Assembly (NCBI RefSeq): GCF_011492945.1 | Contig: NZ_CP045119.1 | Coordinates: forward strand, 3,162,001 to 3,226,000 | Reading direction: 5' to 3' | DNA length: 64,000 bases | Source: Rubrobacter tropicus | GTDB taxonomy: Bacteria; Actinomycetota; Rubrobacteria; Rubrobacterales; Rubrobacteraceae | Shown here: in pieces, positions 1 to 9,900 of the stretch | Layout: every line of letters begins with the position of its first letter | Numbering within the stretch: position 1 is the first letter of the stretch | Translations under genes and position numbers: made by a program | The notes under the pieces: model-generated | Seen by the model: only the letters and a program-made list of their open reading frames with translations | Database searches by the model: none | Told to the model about the DNA's origin: nothing

Positions 1-812
1 ACGTTCTCTTCGAGGTGGCCCACCGAGGAGGTGCCCGGGATCGGGAGCATCACCGGCGAGCGGCGGAGCAACCAGGCGAGCGCGATCTGCCCCGGGGTGG
101 CGTCGTGGTTGGAGGCGATCTCGTCCACGGGGCCACCCGGCCGCGAGAGGGAACCCGAGGCGAGCGGGAACCAGGGAATAAAGGCGATCCCGTCAGCCTC
201 GCACGCTTCGAGCACCGCTTCGGAACCCCGATCCGTGAGGTTGTAGCGGTTCTGCACGGAAGAGATCGGGAGGACCTCCTGCGCCCGCCGCAAGTCGTCG
301 ACGCCGATCTCCGACAGCCCGACGTGGCGAACCTTGCCCTCGTCTCTGAGGTCGGACATCGTGCCGAGCGACTCCTCAGCCGGCACGTCTGGATCTACGC
401 GGTGGAGCTGGTAGAGGTCTATCGTCTCCAGCCTGAGCCGCCTGAGGCTGCCCTCGATTGCCTCCCTGATGTGCTCGGGGCGGCCGTTCGGCCTCCAGTC
501 GCCGGGGCCGGGACGCACGAGGCCCGCCTTCGTGGCGATGACCATGTCCTCCGGGTAGGGCGCGAGCGTCTCGCCGATAAGGCGCTCGGAGACGTCGGGG
601 CCGTAGGAGTCTGCGGTGTCTATGAGGTTGATGCCGAGCTCCACACAGCGCCGGAGGACGGCCTTCGCCTCCTCGGGGTCCTCTGGCTCGCCCCAGATGC
701 CTTCGCCCGTGATCCTCATCGCCCCGTAGCCGAGACGGTTCACTTCGAGGTCTCCGCCGAGGGCGAAGGTGCCGGCGTCGGCCGCGTTTTGCGTCGTATC
801 CCGTTCGGTCAT
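1..812 (-). CDS. Aldo/keto reductase, 3' end cut by the window edge
   Basis: NAD(P)H-dependent oxidoreductase of the aldo/keto reductase superfamily, cytosolic. About 270 residues are present and the C-terminus lies outside the window. The catalytic tetrad is readable: Asp and Tyr in IDTADSYG, Lys in IATKAG and His in YQLHRVD, in the usual order. Near the cut end, LLRRSPVMLPIPGTSS matches the family's cofactor-binding segment. The ATG at 812 is followed by a Thr/Asp-rich N-terminus typical of these enzymes. The substrate cannot be inferred. The opposite strand is also open here but encodes Arg/Gly-rich nonsense. Confidence 0.9.
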   Translation of the reverse strand, partial: MTERDTTQNAADAGTFALGGDLEVNRLGYGAMRITGEGIWGEPEDPEEAKAVLRRCVELGINLIDTADSYGPDVSERLIGETLAPYPEDMVIATKAGLVRPGPGDWRPNGRPEHIREAIEGSLRRLRLETIDLYQLHRVDPDVPAEESLGTMSDLRDEGKVRHVGLSEIGVDDLRRAQEVLPISSVQNRYNLTDRGSEAVLEACEADGIAFIPWFPLASGSLSRPGGPVDEIASNHDATPGQIALAWLLRRSPVMLPIPGTSSVGHLEEN

Positions 813-1003
813 GTTAGGCCTCCTGTTTGCTCTCGGTCGGCGCAACGGTGGTCCACCGGGAATCCCGGTTGGGCTCCGGCGCTTGTTCTACTCTCTCGGA
901 TCTGGCTCCGGTCCAGGCAAGAGTGGACGGACGCCCCCGCAAGGGCGTCCCTGCTCATCCGCTTACCCGGATGGACCCCTGGCGTAAACGGGCTCCGGAC
1001 CCC

Positions 1004-1261
1004 TCAGCGCAGGGTGAGGCTGCGGCGCTCGTGGTCGACGGCGACCTCCAGGACGGGGATCAGGACGAGCCTCTGACCGAAGATGCCCACCCTCACCCTG
1101 ACGTACTGCGGGTCGCCGTTCCCGTTGCCGAACACTCTGTCTACACGCCCGACCTCCTGTCCGAGGGGGTCGAGTAGCCCGTAGTCCTTGCAGTATTCCA
1201 ACCCCACGGACCGGTCACCGCCGAGCTTCGTCCCCGCCATCGGCTCCTTCTCCAAAATCAC
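1004..1261 (-). CDS. PRC-barrel domain small protein
   Basis: An 85-residue protein made almost entirely of one small beta-barrel. Residues 27-75 (YGLLDPLGQEVGRVDRVF and following) have the glycine and aspartate pattern of PRC-barrel domains, which occur in RNA maturation factors, photosynthetic reaction centres and stand-alone actinobacterial stress proteins. No membrane segment is visible. The start may be the Met at residue 1 or at residue 8 (MAGTKLGG). It stands alone between oppositely regulated neighbours. The role is unknown; family assignment is by eye. Confidence 0.65.
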   Translation of the reverse strand: MILEKEPMAGTKLGGDRSVGLEYCKDYGLLDPLGQEVGRVDRVFGNGNGDPQYVRVRVGIFGQRLVLIPVLEVAVDHERRSLTLR

Positions 1262-1314
1262 CTCTCAAAAAATCGTACTGTCCTCGGGAATCCCCGGCCG
1301 GGTCCTATGGTTCC

Positions 1315-1692
1315 CTACGAGGCCGCGGCGGCCCGAAACCCGATAGCGCCGTCCCGGTAGGAAGCCAGGAAACGCACGAAACGCGACCGGCTCATGGTCG
1401 TGGACGTCGGCGCGGGGCCGGCGTCGAGCTCCTGCAACGGGTCCAGGGCCACGGAATCGAAACCGGACCACCGGCCCAACAGGAGCGTCCGCAGCCGCTC
1501 GGCCGGGAGCCGCCGTACCCGTAGCCCGTCCCCGCCGCTGAGGCCCAGGTAGAGGAGCGCCTCCTCTTGGAAGCCGAAGACCGGCAACGTCTCGCCGGTG
1601 CCGGCCGCCCCGATGGTCGGCGGCGCAGCCGGATCGTCCCGTTCCTCGCAGACCACCCAGAACTCGTGGACACCCCCGGATCTCGAAACCAT
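1315..1692 (-). CDS. Hypothetical protein of a three-member small paralogue family
   Basis: 125 residues. The ATG at 1692 is preceded by a very strong AAGGAGG ribosome site, which fixes the start. The protein begins with a strand-like segment (HEFWVVCEE), has a central ETLPVFGFQEEALLYL stretch and then a VALDPLQ segment. The same order of elements appears in the products at 20849-21187 and 35051-35413, so I group the three as paralogues; the shared core resembles a small alpha/beta fold of the SseB type, but this is inference. No catalytic residues or membrane segments are apparent. Function unknown. Confidence 0.7.
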   Translation of the reverse strand: MVSRSGGVHEFWVVCEERDDPAAPPTIGAAGTGETLPVFGFQEEALLYLGLSGGDGLRVRRLPAERLRTLLLGRWSGFDSVALDPLQELDAGPAPTSTTMSRSRFVRFLASYRDGAIGFRAAAAS

Positions 1693-1859
1693 CGCTTCCT
1701 CCTTCGACGAACCGGGAGACCCTGCGCGCTCCCGGACTCGTATTCTTGTACTTGTCATCCCCGAAACCCTGCATCGTTCGGGCCATTTTCCGCGCGGCAG
1801 GGCGGCTCTTGTGCCGTGGATCACCGTCCGTGGCCCTCGATCCGGGGTATCTGTTGCAT

Positions 1860-2150
1860 ATGGATCACGCCCACAGACGAACGGAGCGGGCGAAAGACCG
1901 CGGCCCGGACGGGACGGCGCCGGCCTTCGCCGCGTTCGTCCTCCGGCATGCCGGGTGCGGCCGGGGCGCGTCCGAATCCAGGCTGGACGGCGACACGCTG
2001 GCGTGCTGGTGCCCGCCGTGCGGGGAATTGATGGTCTTCGCCCCGGAGGGTCGCGAGGACGGAGAAGGGCGGAAGAAGATCGTTCCTTCCGGCCGTGCCG
2101 ACCAGGGTTTCGGCGACGCGAGGCCGGCGCAGCGGAGGAAGGCGCGGTGA
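1860..2150 (+). CDS. Small cysteine-motif protein coupled to a glycosyltransferase
   Basis: 96 residues with a short cysteine cluster (CWCPPC, about residue 50) that could bind zinc or be redox active. The rest is basic and low complexity. The stop codon overlaps the GTG start of the downstream GT2 gene by four bases (GTGA), which argues that the two are translated together. The ribosome site before the ATG is weak, so the start is uncertain. Not recognised as a named family. Confidence 0.5.
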   Translation: MDHAHRRTERAKDRGPDGTAPAFAAFVLRHAGCGRGASESRLDGDTLACWCPPCGELMVFAPEGREDGEGRKKIVPSGRADQGFGDARPAQRRKAR

Positions 2151-2857
2151 GCACGGTCAGCGTGGTGATACCGGCTTTGAACGAGGAGCGTCTCCTGGGC
2201 GGCCTCCTCTCCGACCTCGCCGCCCAGACGAGGCCGCCGGACGAGGTGATCGTCGTCGACGCGGGCTCCGGGGACGGCACGGTCTCCGTGGCCAAACGCT
2301 TCCCGTTCGTCGAGGTTCTGCACAGCTCGCCCCCCGTGGCCGTCGGCAGGAACGCGGGTGGCCGGCGGGCAGGCGGGGGCGTCTTGGTCTTCCTCGACGC
2401 CGACGCCAGGCTTTCGCAGGGGTTCCTGGAGCGTTTCCTCGCGGCCTTCGAGGGCCGCGGGTACGACATAGCCTGTCCGCAATACTATCCGCACGACTCG
2501 ACGTGGGCGGTGGAGAGATTCCACGACCTCTTCAACCTCACGACGCGGGCCTTCCAGAAGATCCTTCCGTCCGGGGCGGGGACGTGCATCGCCGTGCGGG
2601 GCCCGCTCTTCCGCGAGGGTTCCGGGTTCGATCCGGCCTACAAGTTCGACGACATAGAGCTGATCCGGCGCCTCGCCAGGGGACGGCACTTCGGCATAAT
2701 AGAGGAGACGGTCTTCTTATCCGACCGCCGCTACAGGGAGGGTGGCGTCGTCCGCACGATGGCCCAGTACTCTTTCATGGCCCTCGTCTTCGCCCTCGGC
2801 CGCTTCGAGTGGGCTGACGCCGTAGACTACGAGATCGGCCGCCACGATCAGCCGTAA
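2147..2857 (+). CDS. Family 2 glycosyltransferase
   Basis: 236 residues, a GT-A fold glycosyltransferase that transfers a sugar from a nucleotide donor. The N-terminus STVSVVIPALNEE is the standard GT2 opening, DEVIVVDAGSGDGT is the nucleotide-binding turn, and LDADAR (about residue 84) is the DXD-type metal site. A later acidic KFDDIELIRRL segment corresponds to the acceptor or catalytic region. The GTG start has GGAGGA seven bases upstream. It overlaps the preceding cysteine-motif gene by four bases. One hydrophobic C-terminal stretch may touch the membrane. Acceptor unknown. Confidence 0.88.
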   Translation: MSTVSVVIPALNEERLLGGLLSDLAAQTRPPDEVIVVDAGSGDGTVSVAKRFPFVEVLHSSPPVAVGRNAGGRRAGGGVLVFLDADARLSQGFLERFLAAFEGRGYDIACPQYYPHDSTWAVERFHDLFNLTTRAFQKILPSGAGTCIAVRGPLFREGSGFDPAYKFDDIELIRRLARGRHFGIIEETVFLSDRRYREGGVVRTMAQYSFMALVFALGRFEWADAVDYEIGRHDQP

Positions 2858-2969
2858 GGCCGAATTTGGACTTCGGGTCTTGAGGCCGTAGCCGAGGCCG
2901 GCCAACGGCGCGAAGAAGCGCCGATCTCCCGGAAGGCATCGGGCGGCGAACGCCGGCTACCGGCCAGCC

Positions 2970-3139
2970 CCTAAAGCGGTTTGCAAAGAGGTTGGGCCTC
3001 TTCGCGGGGCTATCAGCTTTCAGCCGTCAGCTTTCAGCAAAACCAAAAAGCTGACCGCTGAGAGCGGAGGCGAAGCCGGAGCGCGCTGATCGCTGACGGC
3101 GCGGATCGTGGAGGCGATGCCTCCACGATCCGCTTTAGG
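2970..3139. repeat. Palindromic intergenic element with nested heptad-repeat insertion
   Basis: Bounded by a perfect 10-bp inverted repeat, CCTAAAGCGG at 2970-2979 and CCGCTTTAGG at 3130-3139. Next to the left end is GCAAAGAGG-TTGGG-CCTCTTCGC, a hairpin also found at 11561-11614. In the middle (about 3010-3101) lies an array of AGCTTTCAGC / AGCTGACCGC heptad-type units that the 11.5-kb copy lacks, so one repeat family seems to have inserted into the other. A further perfect hairpin, GATCGTGGAGG / CCTCCACGATC, sits beside the right end. The remaining gap 2858-2969 shows no gene. Confidence 0.75.
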
Positions 3140-3168
3140 ATCTGAAACGGAACCCCGATGCCCACAGC

Positions 3169-4236
3169 CTAGCCCTCCGTCATCACGCGCCGGATCTTGG
3201 TCGCCTGTTCCCGCGACTTTCGGGCCCGGGCTTGGAAGCGTTCGGAGGCGCGGGGTTGGCCACCGCTTTGGGCGCGGGCGGCGAGTTTTTCGGCCATCTC
3301 CGCGGCCTCTTCGAGGGCGTTGAGGGCGGCGTAGAGGGCCTCCTCCAGCGCCCCGTTCTTGCCTTCGAGCACGGCCTCGGCGGTGTAGGCATGGCCGACC
3401 CGGCAGCGGAAGCGAGTAAGGGGGCCGTCCTCGATGCCGTAGAGCGGGCCCGAGCACTCCGGGCAGGTGAAGCCGGAGAGTTTCCCGGGGTGGCGCCCGC
3501 CCTCGATGACCGAGGGCTCCAGGCCGGAGATCTTCGCCTCCAGCACCAGGTCTTCGGGCGCGGTATAGGCCCCGACCTTTTCGGCCGGCCCGCGGACGAG
3601 GCGGGCCAGCAGGGGCGCCATCTCACCGACCGGCGCGCAGTAGTCGACGTCGACGTGGCGCAGGGCGCTCTCGGGCATCGGCCGGAAGAGGGCGTCGTCC
3701 GGGTCCTGCACGACCGCGACGCCGCCCATGCGCTTTATCGCCACGAGCCCCGCCGTCCCGTCGTCGTCGGCGCCCGTGAGCACGACGCCGACCGCCCGCG
3801 GGCCGTACGCGAGCGCCGCCGTCCGAAAGAGCGGGTCGACGGCGGGCCGGTGGCCGTTCTCTTTCGGCCCGCGCGCGAGGCGCACGCGCCCGTCCTCGAC
3901 GAGCAGGTGGAGCCCCGGCGGCGCGACGTAGACGCGGCCCCCCTCCAACCGGTCGCCGTCCTCGGGGTGGAAGGCCTCGAGCGGCCCCGCCCGGCCCAGG
4001 ATGCGCGGCAGCGCGCTCGGCGCCTCTTGCGGGAAGTGGAGCACGACGAGCACCGCCGCGGGCAGGTCGGCGGGCAGGCCCCCGACCAGCGTCGAGAGCG
4101 CCTCGACCCCGCCGGACGATGCGCCTATTGTTATCACGTCGTGTCCCGCCAGAACCTCCCTCCGCGACGCGGAGTATAGTAAGTCTACGCCCGCGCGGGG
4201 GACCGTGGGCCTGTCGAGGAGTGTAGAATACACCAA
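3169..4236 (-). CDS. cheB: CheB-type protein-glutamate methylesterase without receiver domain
   Basis: 355 residues. CheB methylesterases remove methyl groups from glutamates of chemoreceptors or related signalling proteins. The nucleophile Ser is in ITIGASSGG (about residue 40), the catalytic His in VVLHFP and the Asp in GADDDG. There is no N-terminal receiver domain. Instead the C-terminus adds a CPEC...CRVGH motif that looks like a zinc knuckle, followed by an Ala/Glu helix. It is divergent from the CheB-CheR-PAS gene and shares its 95-bp promoter region. A GTG at 4137 (residue 34) is an alternative start; a TATACT -10-like box lies inside the longer version. Confidence 0.88.
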   Translation of the reverse strand: MVYSTLLDRPTVPRAGVDLLYSASRREVLAGHDVITIGASSGGVEALSTLVGGLPADLPAAVLVVLHFPQEAPSALPRILGRAGPLEAFHPEDGDRLEGGRVYVAPPGLHLLVEDGRVRLARGPKENGHRPAVDPLFRTAALAYGPRAVGVVLTGADDDGTAGLVAIKRMGGVAVVQDPDDALFRPMPESALRHVDVDYCAPVGEMAPLLARLVRGPAEKVGAYTAPEDLVLEAKISGLEPSVIEGGRHPGKLSGFTCPECSGPLYGIEDGPLTRFRCRVGHAYTAEAVLEGKNGALEEALYAALNALEEAAEMAEKLAARAQSGGQPRASERFQARARKSREQATKIRRVMTEG

Positions 4237-4331
4237 ATTATGTAGACGCCAGGCTTGTCGGCCAGCGTACCATGCATAAAATTGTGCAACCAGCGTGACC
4301 GGATCGGGCGTCCGATAGGGAGGGAGAGATC

Positions 4332-6963
4332 TTGGCGGAGGCCCAAAGAAACCCGAACCTCGTCGTCGTCGGCTCGTCGGCCGGCGGGATAGAGGCGCTC
4401 TCGACGCTGGTCTCCACCCTTCCCGAGGGTTTCACCTCGCCGGTCGTAATAGCCCAGCACCTGGACCCCGCCCGCGAGAGCCGGCTGCGGGAGATCCTCG
4501 CCCGCAGGAGCAGCCTGCCCGTGCGTACCGTGGTCGACCACGACCACCTGGAGGCGGGGGTGGTTTACGTGATCCCCTCGGACCGTCACGTCAACGTAAC
4601 GCCGTCCGAGATAGACCTGCGGGTGGACACCAAGGGGCGGCCCAAGCCCTCGGTTGACATGCTCATGAGCAGTGCCGCCGAGGTCTTCGGAGAGGGCCTC
4701 GTCGCCGTGGTCCTGACCGGGATGGGCTCGGACGGGGCCGAGGGGGCAAGGGCCGTCCGCCAGGCCGGGGGAACGGTGGTCGTCCAGGACCCCGAGACCG
4801 CCGAGTTCGGCGCGATGCCGGGCTCCCTCGCACCCAACACCGTGGACATCGTCGCGGACCTCGAACGGATCGGCCCGATCCTGGGCGAGCTTCTCGCGGG
4901 CGTTCCCGTACGCGAAGAGCGGGTGCGCGAGGAAGAAGAACAATCCTTGCAGGACTTTCTCGAAGGGCTCAAGGAGCGCCACGGCGTGGACTTCACGAGC
5001 TACAAGACCTCGACCATCCTGCGGCGCCTCAAGCGGCGCATGGTCGCCACACACACGGGGACCATAGAAGACTACGCCTCCTACCTCGACGACCACCCCG
5101 AGGAGCTCCCGCAGCTCGTCAACACGCTCCTCATAAAGGTTACTCAGTTCTTCCGCGATCCCGAGCTCTTCGCACACCTGCGCGAGAAGGTGCTCCCCGC
5201 GCTCATAGAGGAGGCCGGGAGAGAGAACCGGCAGCTCAGGGTCTGGTCCGCCGGCTGCGCCACGGGCGAGGAGGCCTACACTCTAGCCATCATCCTGTCG
5301 GAGCTGCTCGGCCCGGAGGCCGCGCTCGCGGACGTGCGCATCTTCGCGACGGACATCGACGGGGCGGCCGTGGACTTCGCCCGCCGCGGGGTCTACCCGG
5401 CCGGCGCCCTCTCGGGGCTCAGCGAGGAACAGAAGGTGCGCTACTTTCTGGAAGAAGACGGGCGCTACGAGGTAAAGAAGCCGGTGCGCGGCATGATCGT
5501 CTTCGGCGAGCACGACCTGGCGCGCCGCTCGCCCTTCCCGCGCATAGACCTCGTGGTGAGCCGCAACGTCCTGATCTACTTCACCACCGAGCTGCAGCGG
5601 CGGGCCCTGGAGCTTTTCGCCTACTCTTTGCGCGACGGGGGCTGCCTGGTCCTCGGCAAGGCCGAGACGACCTCGCCCCTCTCCGAGTTCTTCGCGGCCC
5701 AGCAGGACCGCCCGCATAAGGTCTACCGCCGCAGGGGCAAACGCTTCCTGATGCCGAGCACGACCCCCACGCCGCCGCCGCGCTCCCGGCTCTCGCGCGC
5801 GGCGACGGCCGGCGGGTTCTCGGCCGATCTCAGGAACGCGGAGCCCAAAGTCCGCACCTCGGACGGGGGCCTCATAAACCGCCTGCCGGTCGGCGTGGTG
5901 GTGGTAGACCGGCGCTACGACATCCGGGACCTCAACGCCGCCGCCCGCGACCTCCTCTCCGTCCGAGGGCCCGCCATCGGGGAGGACCTGCTTCACGCCG
6001 TCCACGGGATGCCCTACGCCGAGGTGCGGGGCGCCATAGACTCGGCTTTCAGGGACGGCGTCTCTATCACGGGGGAGTTCTCCGTGGAGGACGCGACCTC
6101 GGGCGAGCCCCGCTACCTCCAGCTCGCCTGCCACCCCCACCGCGGCAAGGACAACAAGGGCCTCGCCGAGACCGTCGCCATAGTCGTCAACGACGTCACG
6201 GACATCGGACGGGAGCGGCGCGAGCTCGACGAGAGGCTTAAAAAGGCGGAGGCCGAGAGGTCGCGCCTGGAAGCACAGAACGGCCGCCTGATCGAATTCA
6301 ACCGCAGGCTGGAGGAGGCGAACGGCGAGCTGACGAACCTCAACGACGAGATGCAGGCCTCCTACGAGGACACCCTGCTCGCCGCCGAGGAGGCCCAGGC
6401 CGCCACCGAGGAGGTCGAGACCCTCAACGAGGAGTTGCAGGCGACCAACGAGGAGCTTGAGACCCTCAACGAGGAGCTCCAGGCGACCATCGAGGAGCTG
6501 AACACGACCAACGACGACCTCCAGGCCCGCACGGCCGAGCTGCAGGACCTCGCCCGCGTGCGCGAGGAGGAGCGGCGTTCCTCCGAGGCGTCGCGCCGGC
6601 GCCTGGAGGCCATCCTCTCGGCGATGAGCGACGCGGTGCTCGCCGTGGGCTCCGGGCAGAAGGTCCTCTTCAGCAACGACGTCTTCACCAGGACCTTCGG
6701 CGACGGCCAGCCGGGCGACCCCGACGGGGGCCGCAAGCTGGGTTTCGCGGTGCCGCTGACCGAGAGCGGGGGGAAGATGCCGACCGAGGAGATGCCCCAG
6801 AGGCGGGCCGCGCAGCGAGTCGTTCGACATGCGCTTCGCCGTGGCGGAGGAAGGCGGCCCGCTGCGACACTTCGAGGTCAGGGGCAGGCCCCTTGACGGC
6901 GGCGACGGCGGCGGGGTGCTCCTGATCCGGGAAGCCCGGCAGGATTCGGAGTCGCCGCGGTGA
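4332..6963 (+). CDS. CheB-CheR-PAS hybrid signalling protein, with apparent frameshift
   Basis: A multidomain sensor: CheB methylesterase (Ser16 in VVVGSSAGG, His43, GMGSDG near residue 133), CheR methyltransferase (LRRLKRRM, VTQFFRD, the SAM loop VWSAGCATGEEAYTL and SRNVLIYF), a PAS domain (about 510-630), a long coiled coil of ETLNEELQATNEE repeats, and a second PAS. Near 6811 the reading frame breaks: the original frame stops at 6896, while frame +1 continues as SESFDMRFAVAEEGG and stops at 6961-6963. A two-base CG loss within a GCGCG run would explain it. The second stop overlaps the next gene's GTG (GTGA), supporting the restored frame. TTG start after AGGGAGAG. Confidence 0.88.
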
Positions 6964-9900
6964 GGTTCCGTCACGCGACGGGTGGCCTGCCGCGCGACCA
7001 CCGGGACGTGGAGATAGAGCGCCTCAGGGCCCAGCTAGCCGAGGCGCGTACCCGGGAGGTCAGGGTCAGGGCCGAGGAGCGGGAGCGCTTCTCCCAGCTC
7101 TCGGCCGCCAGCAGGCGCTTCGCCCACTCCATGCGCTCCAGGATGGACGAGAAGCAGCGCCAGCAGCGCCGCCTGGACGCCCAGTACGCCGTCAGCCGCG
7201 TTTTGGAGGAGGCGGGCGACCTCGTCGAGGCCGGGCCCGGGATCTTCCGGGCCCTCGGGGCGGGCCTCGGGTGGGACGCGGGCGTGCTCTGGATCATCGA
7301 GAGCGGCGCCCTGCGCTGCGCCGGGATTTGGCGGCCGGGCGAGGTACCAGGCGGCTTCGAGGAGGCGTGCGGGGAATCGCGCCTCCGGCTCGGGGACGGC
7401 CTGCCGGGTCGCGTCTGGCGGCGGGAGGAGGCCTGCTGGGTCGAGGACGTGCTCGAAGACGAGGGCTACCCCATCAGGGAGGCGGCGGCCGAAGCGGACC
7501 TCAGGTGCGCCCTGGGGTTCCCGATCCAGGACGGCGGGCGCCTCGCGGGCGTCTTCGAGCTGCTAAAGAAGGATACCTCGCCCGTCGACGAGGACCTGCT
7601 GCGGGTGACCTACCTCGCTGGGCACCAGATCGGCCAGTTCGTCGAGCGCCGGAGGGCCGAGGAGGAGCGCGACCTGGCCCTCTCCCGCGAGCGGGAGGCC
7701 CGCCAGAGGATCGGCGGCATCTTGGAGAGCATCAACGACGCGTTCTTCGCCCTGGACCACGAGCTCAGGTTCACCTACCTCAACGACCGGGCCGAGGCGT
7801 TCTTCGGCAAACCCCGCCGCGAGCTGCTGGGACGCGACGCGTCCGGGGTGTTGCCCGAGGGCGAAGGCTCAGGGTCCTACGAGGGCATCGCGGAGGCCCT
7901 GCGCACGGGCGAGCCCGCCGGTTTCGAGGTTCTCACGCCGGTCACGGGGGCCTGGATCTCCGCGCGCGTCTACCCGAACTCCGACGGGGTCTCGGTCTTT
8001 TTCGAGGACATCAGCGAACGCAAGCGGTCGGAGGAGAAGCTGCGCGAGAGCGAGGAGCGATTCCGTCTCATGGCCGACGCCGTCCCGCAGATCGTCTGGC
8101 TGACCGACCCCGACGGGCGGGTCGAGTTCTACAACCGCCAATTCACCGCCTACACCGGCGTGCCCTACGAACCCGCGACCGCGGCGGAAGTCGTCGCGGA
8201 CCACGTCCACCCCGACGACGTGGCCGCAACGCTCGAGGCATTCGGGGAGGTGCTGCGGACGGGCGGGACCTTGCTCGTCGAGCACCGCATCCGCTCAAAG
8301 GAGGGCGATTACCGCTGGTTCCTCGTGCGGGCCGAGCCGTACCATGACCCGCGGACCGGGGAGATCATACGCTGGTTCGGCGCCTCGGTGGACATCCACG
8401 ACCGCAAGGTCGCCGAGGCCGCGCTCAGGAGCAACGAGGAGCGGTGGCGCGCGCTCGTGGACAAGGGCTCGGACGTCATCACCATAAGCGACGGCGACGG
8501 GACCGTCCGGTTCGCGACCCCCTCGATCGAGACCGTCTGCGGACACACGGTCGAGGAGTTCGTCGGCTCGAACCCGTTCGAGCTCGGCCGCATCCACCCG
8601 GACGACCTGGAACGGTGCAAGGAGGCCATGAGGGGGCTGGCAGACAACCCCGGCCGCAGCGTCGCCATCGAGCACCGCTACCTCCACAAGACGAAGGGGT
8701 GGCGCTGGCTTGAGGGGACGTTCACCGGGCTCTTCCACGACCCGGCCATCGGCGGCCTCGTGGCGAACTTCCGCGACGTCACGGAGCGCAAGGAGGCCGA
8801 GGAGGCGCTGCGCGAGAGCGAGGAGAAGTACCGCACCCTCTTCGGCTCGATAGATGAGGGCTTTATCGTCGTCGAGTTGGCCTTCGACGCGAAGGGAAGG
8901 CCTGCCGATTACCGCGTCCTGGAGACCAACGAGGCCTTCGAGCGGCAGACCGGTCTCGTCGACGCGGCGGGCAAGACCGCGCTCCGGCTCGCCCCGAACC
9001 TCGAGCTTTCGTGGATCGGCACCTACGGCGAGGTCGCGCTGACGGGCGAGCCGGTGCGCTTCGAGAGCTACGCCAAATCGCTCGACCGCTGGTGGAGCGT
9101 CTACGCCTCGCGCGTCGGCGGGGACGGCAGCAGCACGGTCTCCGTCGTTTTCGACGACATCACCGAACGCAAACGCCGTGAGGCGCACGCCGCCTTCCTG
9201 GCAGAAGTGCAGGACGCGTTCGCCCTCCCCTCGTCAGCCGACGAGATCATGCAGGCCGTCGGCGCGAAGGTCGGAGCTTACCTGAACGTAACCACCTGCA
9301 ACTTCCTCGACGTCGACGAAGGGCGGGGAGAGCTGACGGTCAGCCACAGCTGGGAAAAGACGGACGTATCGGGCCTGATTCGGACGTTTCGCACGGAGGA
9401 TTTCTTGACCGAGGAATTCGGACGGGCGAGTCGCGCCGGGGAGACGACCGTCGTGCGCGACACGCAGACGGACCCGCGCACCGACGCCCGCGCCTACGCC
9501 GAGCTCGACCTCGGCGCGTTCGTCGGCGTTCCTTTTCACCGCGATGGCGAATGGAGGTTCTTCCTCTCCGTCACCGACTCCCGGCCACGCGACTGGCGCG
9601 AAGACGAAGTCGAACTCTTTCGAGAGCTCTCGAACCGCGTCTTTCCGCGCCTCGAACGGGCCCGCGCGGAGGAGGCCCTGAAGGAGAACGACGATTGGCT
9701 CAGGCTCGCCCAGAGGTACGCCGGGTCGGGGACGTGGGAGTGGGAGTTGCGCACGGGCGAGATCCGCTGGTCGGGCGAGCACCGCGAGCTCTTCGGCTTC
9801 GACCCCTCTGACGAGCCCGTGGACCGCGAGGACTGGTGGGCCGCCGTCCACCCGGAGGACTTGCCCCGCATCGAGGAGGCCGGGCGGCGGTGCCTGGAGG

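Noticed and set aside
15-1076. Long plus-strand open frame over the aldo/keto reductase
   Set aside because: It lacks family motifs and is Arg/Gly/Asp-biased; the minus strand has the complete catalytic tetrad.
3010-3101. Heptad-type arrays as a CRISPR array
   Set aside because: The repeat units are 7-10 bases, imperfect, have no regular spacers and occur as inverted arms; no cas genes are in the window.
5283-7001. Minus-strand 572-residue open frame over CheB-CheR-PAS
   Set aside because: Typical high-GC antisense shadow; the plus strand carries recognised domains throughout.
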